Positions 26,656 through 34,768 of a stretch of DNA of 64,000 nt are shown here, piece by piece (position 1 is the first letter of the stretch; the number at the start of each line of letters is the position of its first letter). The DNA comes from Acidocella aquatica. GTDB taxonomy: Bacteria > Pseudomonadota > Alphaproteobacteria > Acetobacterales > Acetobacteraceae. The notes beneath the pieces were generated by a model, which was not told the DNA's origin, searched no databases, and saw nothing but the letters and a program-made list of their open reading frames with translations. The translations under genes and the position numbers were made by a program. The stretch lies in the NCBI RefSeq assembly GCF_030160635.1, contig NZ_BSOS01000005.1, forward strand, positions 62,001 through 126,000, given 5' to 3'.

Positions 26656-29360
26656 TGCGCATCCCCCCAGTTCTTGCCGATCCCCGTTTCCACTGTCAGC
26701 GGCACGGAAATTTCGGCGGCGCCCTGCATCACCTCGCGCGCCAGCTCAGCCGCCGCGCGGGCCTCATCGTCAGGTGCCTCCAACAGCAACTCGTCATGCA
26801 CCTGCAGGATCAGCGTTGCCGAAAGTCCGGCCCGCGCCATCGCCTTCGGCAATTTCACCATCGCCTGCTTGATGATGTCGGCAGCCCCGCCCTGCAACGG
26901 CGCGTTGATCGCCTGCCGCTCCGCATAGGCGCGCAATTGCGGCATTTTGTCCTTTATGCGCGGCACCCAGCAGCGCCGCCCGAACGGTGTCAGCACATAG
27001 CCCTGGCTCCGCGCCTCCTCTTTCGTGGCTTCCATATACGCGCGGATTTCTGGATAGCGCTTGAAATATGCATCGATATAGGCTTTCGCCTCGCCGGCGC
27101 CCACGCCCAACTGCCGGCCCAGCCCGAATGCGGAAATTCCGTAGATGATCCCGAAGTTGATCGCCTTCGCGCGGCGGCGGGTGGCCGCATCCATTCCCGC
27201 CATCGGCACGCCGAACACTTCCGAGGCGGTGCGTGCGTGGATATCCTCGCCCCTGGCGAAACTCTCCTTCAGCGCCGCGATATCCGCGACATGCGCCAGC
27301 AGCCGCAGCTCAATCTGCGAATAATCCGCCGAGACCAGGCTGCACCCCGGCGCCGCGATGAACGTCTTGCGGATGCGCGCGCCTTCCACGGTTCTGATAG
27401 GTATGTTCTGCAAATTCGGGTCGGTTGAAGACAGCCGCCCGGTCGCCGCCACCGCCATCTGGAAGCTGGTATGCACCCGCCCGTTTTCATCCGCCTGGCC
27501 GATCAGCGCATCGGCATAGGTTGACTTCAGCTTTGCCAGCTGCCGCCAGTCCATCACCCGTTGCGCCACCTCGATCCCTTGTTCGGCCAGGCCTTCCAGC
27601 ACGGATGAATCCGTCCCCCACGCGCCCGCCTTACCGCGCTTGCCGCCTGGCAGGCCCATGCGCTCGAACAAAATCTCGCCCAGCTGCTTGGGGCTGCCGA
27701 CGTTGAATTCCTGCCCTGCCAGCCGTTGGATATCGGTCTCGATCTCCGCCATCCGGCCTTCAAACTCCACCGACATCGCGCGCAGGTCCGCGCGGTCCAC
27801 CATCACGCCATGCAGCTCCATGGCGGTGAGCACCGGGATTAGTTTTTTTTCCACCAGCTCATACAGCGCCAGGGATTTGTTCACCCGCAGCAGCGGCTTC
27901 AGCATCGCCCACAGCCGCAGGGTCACATCCGCGGCCTCGGCGGCAAAGGCGCTTGCCCCGGCCAGCGGCACGTTGGCGAAACTCAGCCGCGCCCGCCCGC
28001 TGCCCGCCACCGAATCGAAACTCTTCAGCTCATGGGCCAGATGTTTGCGCGCGAGTGTTTCGCGGTCATGGCTGAAATTTCCCGCGTCCTGCGCGTAGGA
28101 GATCAGCATCACATCATCCAGCGGCGCCACCTGCGCCACCCCGGCGCGCGTTAAAACTTCCAGATTATACTTCGCGTCATGAAAAATCTTCAGCACCGCC
28201 ACATCGGTGAACAATGCGCCAAGCGCGCCCAGCGCATCGGGCCACAACAATTGCGGCGTATCCTCCAACCCCAGATTATGCCCCAGCGGCACATAGCCCG
28301 CCCGCCCGGGCGCCACCGCCAGCGCGATGCCCAGCAAATTCCCATGCAGCGAGTTGCGGTCATCTGTCTGCACATCGACGGCGACAAACCCGGCCTGCCG
28401 CGCCGCCTCGATCAGCGCCGTCAGCGCCGCCATCGAGGTTATGGTCTCATAACCGCCAAATGCCGCCGCCTCGGCTTTGGGTGCCGCCGCCTCGGCGCGC
28501 GGCGCATCGCTCAGGGCCAGCCGCTGCTTGATGCTTTTGAAATTATTGGTGTCGAGAAACGCCGAGAGCACCGCATCGTCCCAATGGCGCAAGGCCAGGT
28601 CCTCAACCGGCTCGGGCAATGGCGCATCATCGCGCAGCTTCACCAGCTCCTTGGAAATCCGCGCATTATCGGCAAACTCCACGAGCATGTCGCGCCGCTT
28701 GCCGGGCTTCATCGCGCCGGATTTGGCAGCCTCCAGCACGGCTTCCAGCGTGCCATACTGCCCGATCAGCTCCGCCGCCCCTTTTGGCCCGATCCCGCGC
28801 ACCCCCGGCACATTATCCACCGCATCGCCGATCAGCGCCTGCACCTCGATCACCTTATCGGGCGTCACGCCGAATTTGGCCGCGACCTCCGCCTCGCCGA
28901 TGGGCACGTTCTTCATCGGGTCGAGCATGGTCACGCCGGGGCGGATCAGCTGCATCAAATCCTTGTCGGACGACACGATCACCGCCTCCCCCCCCGCCTG
29001 GAGCGCCGCCTTCGCATAAGCCGCGATCAGATCGTCAGCTTCCCAGTCATCCAGCTCGATGCTGGGCAAGCCAAAAGCCCGCGCCGCCTCGCGGATGAGC
29101 GCGAACTGGGGCACCAGCTCCGGCGGCGCCTCCGGCCGGTGCGCCTTATAGGGCTCATACATCCGGTTGCGGAACGTCATCCGCCCGGCATCGAAAATAA
29201 CCGCCAGATGCGAGCCGGTATGCTCCTTCATCAGCCGCGCGATCATGTTGCAGAAGCCGAACACCGCGTTCACATGCACACCGTCCGGCCGCGTCATGTC
29301 CGGGATCGCGTGGAACGCCCGGAAGATGAACCCCGAGCCGTCGACGAGTACGAGCCTCAT
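26652..29360 (-). CDS. polA: DNA polymerase I with degenerate proofreading domain
   Basis: 902 residues. The N-terminal 5'-3' nuclease (LVLVDGSGFIFRAFHA, VSSDKDLMQLI, GIGPKGAAELI) and C-terminal polymerase (SADYSQIELRLLAH, INFGIIYGISAFGLG, LQVHDELLLEAP) are intact. The middle 3'-5' exonuclease domain is present in outline but has lost catalytic residues: the Glu of D-x-E is Gln (about 331), the Asp of the KYD motif is Asn (about 399), and the YxxxD motif reads FAAEA (472-476). Okazaki fragment processing and repair synthesis should work, but proofreading probably does not. Confidence 0.97.
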   Translation of the reverse strand: MRLVLVDGSGFIFRAFHAIPDMTRPDGVHVNAVFGFCNMIARLMKEHTGSHLAVIFDAGRMTFRNRMYEPYKAHRPEAPPELVPQFALIREAARAFGLPSIELDDWEADDLIAAYAKAALQAGGEAVIVSSDKDLMQLIRPGVTMLDPMKNVPIGEAEVAAKFGVTPDKVIEVQALIGDAVDNVPGVRGIGPKGAAELIGQYGTLEAVLEAAKSGAMKPGKRRDMLVEFADNARISKELVKLRDDAPLPEPVEDLALRHWDDAVLSAFLDTNNFKSIKQRLALSDAPRAEAAAPKAEAAAFGGYETITSMAALTALIEAARQAGFVAVDVQTDDRNSLHGNLLGIALAVAPGRAGYVPLGHNLGLEDTPQLLWPDALGALGALFTDVAVLKIFHDAKYNLEVLTRAGVAQVAPLDDVMLISYAQDAGNFSHDRETLARKHLAHELKSFDSVAGSGRARLSFANVPLAGASAFAAEAADVTLRLWAMLKPLLRVNKSLALYELVEKKLIPVLTAMELHGVMVDRADLRAMSVEFEGRMAEIETDIQRLAGQEFNVGSPKQLGEILFERMGLPGGKRGKAGAWGTDSSVLEGLAEQGIEVAQRVMDWRQLAKLKSTYADALIGQADENGRVHTSFQMAVAATGRLSSTDPNLQNIPIRTVEGARIRKTFIAAPGCSLVSADYSQIELRLLAHVADIAALKESFARGEDIHARTASEVFGVPMAGMDAATRRRAKAINFGIIYGISAFGLGRQLGVGAGEAKAYIDAYFKRYPEIRAYMEATKEEARSQGYVLTPFGRRCWVPRIKDKMPQLRAYAERQAINAPLQGGAADIIKQAMVKLPKAMARAGLSATLILQVHDELLLEAPDDEARAAAELAREVMQGAAEISVPLTVETGIGKNWGDAH

Positions 29361-29371
29361 GCGCCGGGCTT

Positions 29372-29563
29372 TCAGTGCCCGTCATCCCGCGCGCCCGGCG
29401 CCAGCACGAAGAGGCGCGAGCAATAGGGGCATATGATTTGTGTTCCGGTGATCTTCAGATACACCTTGGGGTGGCCGAGCGGCCCAACGCCGCCATCGCA
29501 GGAGACGGCATGGGTTTTAACGTGGATGATTTCGGCCGGGGTCTTGGTTGTGGCGCTGTCCAT
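29372..29563 (-). CDS. Zinc-finger protein, zf-CHCC family
   Basis: 63 residues from the ATG at 29563; AAGGCA precedes it at a proper distance. The ligand set VSCDGGVGPLGHPKVYL plus ICPYCSRLFVL gives Cys-x-His-x-Cys-x2-Cys, as in the zf-CHCC family related to mitochondrial NDUFS6. Small proteins of this family accompany polA or respiratory genes in Alphaproteobacteria. It may bind zinc for complex I assembly, which is inferred from the eukaryotic relative. It ends 11 bp before polA. Confidence 0.8.
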   Translation of the reverse strand: MDSATTKTPAEIIHVKTHAVSCDGGVGPLGHPKVYLKITGTQIICPYCSRLFVLAPGARDDGH

Positions 29564-29610
29564 GGGTCTTGCCTTGCTGTGTTGGATACCGCGCGATGAT
29601 AGCTTCATTC

Positions 29611-30579
29611 ATGCGTAACCCCAAGCTCTGGCCCCTGCTGCTGGCGTTGAGCCTGTCCGGCTGCGCGGCGCTCCCCTACGGCGTGCCCAAGGCGTCCGCA
29701 AACCACCCGATCATCACCAGCGGCGTCTTCACCCTGCCGGACGGCGCGCGTCTGCCCTACCGGCTCTACCCCGCTCAAGGGCCGCTCAAAGCCGTGGTCC
29801 TGGCGCTGCATGGCTATACCGACAGCCGCGATGCCTGGGTGTTGCTGGCGCAAACCCTCAACGCGCGGGGCATCGCGCTCTATGCGCCGGACCAATCAGG
29901 CTTCGGCGCCACCGCCAACCGCGGCGCCTGGCCGGGCACCGCCACGCTGGTTGATGAAGCGCGCGCCATGGCGGTGCAGCTGCACGAAAAATATCCGCAT
30001 ACCCGGCTGGTGCTCATGGGCGAGAGCATGGGCGGCGGCATCGGCCTGCTGCTCGGCGCCTCAAACAACCCGCCGCCGGTGGATGCCTATGTCCTCTCCG
30101 CCCCGGCCGTCTGGCGGGTGGGTATGCTTTATCGCACCGCGTTGTTCATGGCCGACGCGGTGGCGCCGCAGATGCGCCTCACCGGCCGCGCGGTCAGTGT
30201 CCGCGCCAGCGACAATACCGCAGCCCTCATCGCCTTCGGGGAAGACCCGCTCACCATCCGCGCGCCAAATGTGCGCAGCATCACCGGGCTCACCAGCCTC
30301 ATGGCCCAGGCCCAGGCCGCCTGCGCCAACTTCCGCCAGCCGACGCTTATACTCTACGGCGGGCATGACCAGCTGATCCCCAAGGCGGCGATGCGCCGCT
30401 GCTGGCGCGCGCTGCCGCCGGGCGCCCCGGTCACCCTGGCCTATTACCCGCCGGATTATCACATGATCCCGCGTGACCTGGAGCGGGCCACGCCCAGCGC
30501 TGATATTCTCGGCTACATACTGGGCACGGGGCTGGATTCCTCGGCCCCCAGCGCAGCTACGGTGTTTCTGGCGGACTGA
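29611..30579 (+). CDS. Alpha/beta-hydrolase lipoprotein, monoacylglycerol-lipase-like
   Basis: 322 residues from the ATG at 29611. The N-terminus LLLALSLSGCAALPYG carries a lipobox, so the protein is probably anchored at the periplasmic side. ALHGYTDSRDAWVLLA is the oxyanion region, MGESMGGGIGLLL the Ser elbow, and LILYGGHDQLIP the acid region, with His in DYHMIPRD. This resembles the Hydrolase_4 (serine aminopeptidase S33/MAGL) group. The 3' end overlaps the convergent thioesterase gene by 23 bp. Confidence 0.85.
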   Translation: MRNPKLWPLLLALSLSGCAALPYGVPKASANHPIITSGVFTLPDGARLPYRLYPAQGPLKAVVLALHGYTDSRDAWVLLAQTLNARGIALYAPDQSGFGATANRGAWPGTATLVDEARAMAVQLHEKYPHTRLVLMGESMGGGIGLLLGASNNPPPVDAYVLSAPAVWRVGMLYRTALFMADAVAPQMRLTGRAVSVRASDNTAALIAFGEDPLTIRAPNVRSITGLTSLMAQAQAACANFRQPTLILYGGHDQLIPKAAMRRCWRALPPGAPVTLAYYPPDYHMIPRDLERATPSADILGYILGTGLDSSAPSAATVFLAD

Positions 30580-30964
30580 ACGGGCGCGGCTTGCCCTCGG
30601 CATCGATAGCCACGAAGGTGAACACCGCCTTGGTCACGCGGTATTCCTCATGCGTGTTGCGCCGCCGCCGCCAGGCTTCTACGTTTATTTTCAGCGAGGT
30701 CCGCCCGGTGGAGAGCAGCTCGCAATAAACGCTCACCTCATCGCCGATTTTCACCGGACGCAGAAAGCTCATCGCATCGGCCGAGACCGTCACGCAGCGC
30801 CCGCGCGCCACCCGCGCCGCCAGATTGCCGGCCGCCAGATCCATCTGGCTCATCAGCCAGCCGCCGAAAATATCGCCATCCGGGTTGGAGTCGGCCGGCA
30901 TAGCGATGGTGCGGATCATCGGCACCCCGGCCGGCGGCGTCTCGCCCGGCACGCCCTGCGTCAT
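30557..30964 (-). CDS. Acyl-CoA thioesterase, YciA-type hotdog protein
   Basis: 135 residues. TIAMPADSNPDGDIFGGWLM contains the catalytic Asn/Asp region of the YciA/acyl-CoA thioester hydrolase family, and SFLRPVKIGDEVSVYCEL follows. It hydrolyses acyl-CoA esters in the cytoplasm. It starts one base after the trxA stop and is likely in the addAB-trxA transcript. Confidence 0.92.
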   Translation of the reverse strand: MTQGVPGETPPAGVPMIRTIAMPADSNPDGDIFGGWLMSQMDLAAGNLAARVARGRCVTVSADAMSFLRPVKIGDEVSVYCELLSTGRTSLKINVEAWRRRRNTHEEYRVTKAVFTFVAIDAEGKPRPFSPPETP

Positions 30965-30965
30965 G

Positions 30966-31283
30966 CTACAGGCTCTTCTCGATCCACGCCTTCAGCGCCG
31001 ATTTCGGCGCCGCGCCCACCTGGCTGGCCGCCACCTTGCCGTCCTTGAAGATCAGCAGCGTGGGGATGCCGCGCACGCCAAACTGCGAGGGGGTCATCGG
31101 GTTCTCGTCGATGTTCACCTTCACGATCTCAAGCTTGCCCTCATATTCCTTGCTCAGCTCCTCGAGCGAGGGCGCGATCGTCCGGCACGGGCCGCACCAT
31201 TCGGCCCAGAAATCCACCAGCACCGGGGCGCCGGATTTCAGCACATCCGCATCGAAGGTCTCGTCGGTAACAGCCTTGCTCAT
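30966..31283 (-). CDS. trxA: Thioredoxin
   Basis: 105 residues, the standard length. The active site is [19 protein letters not shown], and the cis-Pro is in [11 protein letters not shown]. It reduces protein disulfides in the cytoplasm. It follows addA by 53 bp, the usual alphaproteobacterial order addB-addA-trxA. Confidence 0.97.
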   Translation of the reverse strand: MSKAVTDETFDADVLKSGAPVLVDFWAEWCGPCRTIAPSLEELSKEYEGKLEIVKVNIDENPMTPSQFGVRGIPTLLIFKDGKVAASQVGAAPKSALKAWIEKSL

Positions 31284-31336
31284 GATATCTTCCTAAAGTT
31301 GGTTGGGGGAGAACATGGCGGCGAAACCCGCCCTAA

Positions 31337-34300
31337 TCAAGCCGGGGCATGCGCGTCCAGCATCGCGTCCGGCACCTGCATCGCCACCGCGCTCTGGGTC
31401 CATATCAGCAAACACACCACGGCATGGCGCGGATAGATCTGCGCCAATATCGCCCGGTAGGCCGCTAATTGCCGCAGATAACCTGGGGGAATCAGCTCTG
31501 CCGTGTCCGGCGGGGCGCGGTCGGTCTTGTAATCGGCGATGATCACCCGCTGCTCCGTCACCGCCAGACGGTCTACCAGACCGCCGATTTCCACATCCCC
31601 AATCACGCCCGCGAGCGGCACCTCCGCCCGGCTGCCTGGCCCGAACAGCGCCGCCAGCGCCGGGTTTTGTAAAATCGCCAGCACCGAATCGTAGGTTTCC
31701 GCCGCGCCGCCCGCCAGCTCCGGCACGCTGGCAATGAACCGCGCCGCCGCCGCCGCGCGCGCTGGCGGGGGCAGCTCCGGCAGATGCTGCAACAGCGCAT
31801 GCACCGCCTGGCCGCGCGCCATCGCCGCCGCGCGCGCCGCGCGGGCCTGCGCCACGCCAGCCCCCAGCGGACTGGCCGCCAGCGCCTGCCGGGTGATATC
31901 CTCCACCCCCCGGCTTGGCGCCAGGCGCTCGGGCCGCGTCGTCTCGGCCCCCGGCGGCGATGCCACCCAGCCCGGCGCCGCGCCCGCCCAGGCGGGCAGA
32001 GCCGCTTCATGCGTTAGCTTATGCGCCGCCTTGTCATCCGGCCTTGCGGTCTGCGCGCAGGCATGAACCAGCCGCCCGCCCAGCTGCGCCACCTCGGGCA
32101 ACCGCGCGAAGCCGGCCCGTACCAACTCATACCAGCTCGCCTCCGCCACATTGTTCCGCCCCTTGGCGCCGCATATAATCAGCCCATCCTCGGCGCGCGT
32201 GAGCGCGACATAGAGCAGGCGGTTATATTCCTCACCTTGCGCGGCGGCGGCGCGCGCGGCGGCGCTGGCCACCGCCTCGGAGCGTAGCGCGGTGCGGGGG
32301 CAGAAAATCGGCACGCTCATATCCGGCTGCCCCGGCACCGGCAGCCAGAACAAACTCTCCTTCTGCGCGCCGGTGGGCAGCGCCGTGGTATCAGGCAGAA
32401 TCACAAGCGGCGCCTGCAAGCCTTTCGCCCCGTGCACGGTCATGATCCGCACGACATCGCCGCCCGCATCCGCCTCGCGCTTGATCTGCGCCCCGGCCTG
32501 GCGCAGCTGATGCACGAATATCTGCAAAGCGCCTGGCTCACTCTGGGTAAATTTCAGCGCCTCGCTCAAAAGCTCATCCACCGGCTCCGCGGCCTCGGGC
32601 CCGAGGCGGCGCAAAATCCGGCTCCGCCCGCCAAGCGTGCCCAGGGCTTCGCTCAACAGTGCAAACGGCGAGAGAAAATCCACCTTGCCGCGCAATGTCT
32701 CGAAAAACGCTTTCGCCGCCGCCCACTCCGCCCGCTCACCATGGCGCGCATACAGCGCCGCCAGCAGGCTCCCCCGGCGGCCCATCGCCAGCGCCATCAG
32801 GCTCTCATCGCTCAAGCCCCCCAGCGGCGAGACCAGATATTGCGCGAAGGCCAGATCGTCATCGCCCAGCAGCAGCGCATCGCACAGCGCCAGCAGGTCG
32901 CTCACCGCCAGCTGCTCGGTCAGCACCATGCGGTCCAGCCCCGCCACCGGCACCCCGCGCGCCTTGCACTCGCGGGTGATGGCGCTCACCAGCGCATCGC
33001 GCCTGCGCACCAGGATCAAAAAATCCCCCGGCCGCACCGCGCGGCCCCGGCTTTGCAAAATCTCGCCGCCATCCAGACGTTTTTTAATTTCCAGCACAAT
33101 CTGGCGGGCCAGCAGCCCCCGGGCCGACTCCGCGCCCTCATAATCCTCCGGCACTGCCCAGGGCGGCAGCTCCGCCGGGGGCGCCGCCTCGCTCAGCGGC
33201 CATAATTCCACCCATCCGGCCTGCCCCGCGCGGCTCACCTCGTGTTTGAGCACCTCCGTGCCCTGGCACACCCCCGCCCGCGCCGGGCCGGAGGCAAACA
33301 CCGCATCCACCAGCGCCAGCACGGGCGCCGCGGAGCGGAAGGAGACGGAGAGTTTTCCATCCACCCAGCGCTGCCCCGCCGCCTTCACCTTTTCGCGAAA
33401 CTTCGCCTGATACACTGTAAAACTTTCCAGATCCGCGCCCTGGAACGAGAAGATCGACTGTTTCGCATCGCCCACCGCGAAAATCGTCCGTCCGCCCTCG
33501 CGCGCCCCCGCCCCGGCAAAAAATTCATCGGCGATCTTCGCGGCGATCTCCCATTGCGCCGGCGCGGTATCCTGCACCTCGTCGAGCAGCAAATGCTCGA
33601 TGCCGCCGTCCAGCTTATAAAGAATCCAGGTGGCGCCGGGGTCTTCGAATAATTTCTCGGTATGGCGCACCAAATCGGCATAGCTCAAATGCGCCGCCAT
33701 CTGCTTCTGCGCCGCATCGTCCTTAACGATTGGCGCCACCAGCTGCACCAGATTTGCATTCAGCGCCGCCAGCCTGGCCGCGTTGATTTGCTCCTGCGCC
33801 GCCTCGATGCGGCGGCACTCGGCATTAATCACATCGCGGATTTCAGCCTCTTGCGCCGCCAGCCCCTTGCCGAAAAAATTATGCAGCTTGTTCTGCGTGC
33901 CTTTGCCATTTCCGGTAAAATGCACAGCCAGCCAGTCATCCCAATTCGCCGCGCGCGCCGCGTGCGGTTGCGCCAGCCAGTCCAGCGCCCGGTGCGCCCA
34001 GCCTTGCCCAAGCTTTGGCGTGCCGCGTTCGGCCAACAGCTTCAGCCCCGCGCGCAGCTTTTCCTCGCGCGGCAACACCACGGCCTGCGCGCGCAACATC
34101 TCCTCGCTCTCATCCCCCGCGCCCAGCGCGGCACGCTGCATCCCGGCAATGGCGCCCGGTTCTCGCCCATGCAGAACGGCGCCAGGCCCTTGCGCAAATT
34201 TTTGCGTCAGTGCCGCAAACGTCGTCTCGTCGGTCTCCGCCGCCAGCGCATGGACCGCGCCCTCGTGCCCCGCCTGCGCCAGCACCACTTCGCGCGCCTC

Positions 34301-34768
34301 GCGCAGCCGCCGCCCTTCCTCCACCTCGTCAGCCACCTCAAAATGCGGCGAAAGCCCCGCCTCCAGCGGAAAGCGCCGCAACAGCGACTGGCAGAAGGCA
34401 TGGATCGTCTCGATGCGCATGCCACCCGGCAAATCCAGCACATCGGCGAAGAGCTTGCGCGCCAGAGTCAAATTGGCATGGTTCACCGTCACATCCAGCG
34501 CGCGCAACGCCGCTTCCAGATCAGGCTTATCCATCACCACCCAATCGCCCAGGCGCTTGTTCAGCCGGATTGTCATTTCCGCCGCCGCCGCCTTGGTGTA
34601 GGTCAGGCACAATATCTTATCCGGCGCGCTTCCCGCCAGCATCAAACGCAACAGCCTGTCGGTCAGCAGTTTGGTCTTGCCGCTTCCCGCCGAAGCCGCG
34701 ACAAAGGCCGATATTTTAGGGTCGGAGGCTTCGCGCTGCTGCGCGTTGGCAATTTCAATCACCGTCAT
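31337..34768 (-). CDS. addA: Double-strand break repair helicase AddA
   Basis: 1143 residues from the ATG at 34768, chosen because GAGGA lies 8 bases before it; the frame is open to 34822. UvrD/Rep helicase motifs: Walker A AASAGSGKTKLLTDR at 24-38, ILCLTYTKAAAAEM, LLLDEVQDTAPAQW, and YVALTRAEDGLIICG. The C-terminal nuclease motif is VIIADYKTDR. With AddB it resects DNA ends for RecA loading. It overlaps addB by 14 bp. Confidence 0.95.
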   Translation of the reverse strand: MTVIEIANAQQREASDPKISAFVAASAGSGKTKLLTDRLLRLMLAGSAPDKILCLTYTKAAAAEMTIRLNKRLGDWVVMDKPDLEAALRALDVTVNHANLTLARKLFADVLDLPGGMRIETIHAFCQSLLRRFPLEAGLSPHFEVADEVEEGRRLREAREVVLAQAGHEGAVHALAAETDETTFAALTQKFAQGPGAVLHGREPGAIAGMQRAALGAGDESEEMLRAQAVVLPREEKLRAGLKLLAERGTPKLGQGWAHRALDWLAQPHAARAANWDDWLAVHFTGNGKGTQNKLHNFFGKGLAAQEAEIRDVINAECRRIEAAQEQINAARLAALNANLVQLVAPIVKDDAAQKQMAAHLSYADLVRHTEKLFEDPGATWILYKLDGGIEHLLLDEVQDTAPAQWEIAAKIADEFFAGAGAREGGRTIFAVGDAKQSIFSFQGADLESFTVYQAKFREKVKAAGQRWVDGKLSVSFRSAAPVLALVDAVFASGPARAGVCQGTEVLKHEVSRAGQAGWVELWPLSEAAPPAELPPWAVPEDYEGAESARGLLARQIVLEIKKRLDGGEILQSRGRAVRPGDFLILVRRRDALVSAITRECKARGVPVAGLDRMVLTEQLAVSDLLALCDALLLGDDDLAFAQYLVSPLGGLSDESLMALAMGRRGSLLAALYARHGERAEWAAAKAFFETLRGKVDFLSPFALLSEALGTLGGRSRILRRLGPEAAEPVDELLSEALKFTQSEPGALQIFVHQLRQAGAQIKREADAGGDVVRIMTVHGAKGLQAPLVILPDTTALPTGAQKESLFWLPVPGQPDMSVPIFCPRTALRSEAVASAAARAAAAQGEEYNRLLYVALTRAEDGLIICGAKGRNNVAEASWYELVRAGFARLPEVAQLGGRLVHACAQTARPDDKAAHKLTHEAALPAWAGAAPGWVASPPGAETTRPERLAPSRGVEDITRQALAASPLGAGVAQARAARAAAMARGQAVHALLQHLPELPPPARAAAAARFIASVPELAGGAAETYDSVLAILQNPALAALFGPGSRAEVPLAGVIGDVEIGGLVDRLAVTEQRVIIADYKTDRAPPDTAELIPPGYLRQLAAYRAILAQIYPRHAVVCLLIWTQSAVAMQVPDAMLDAHAPA

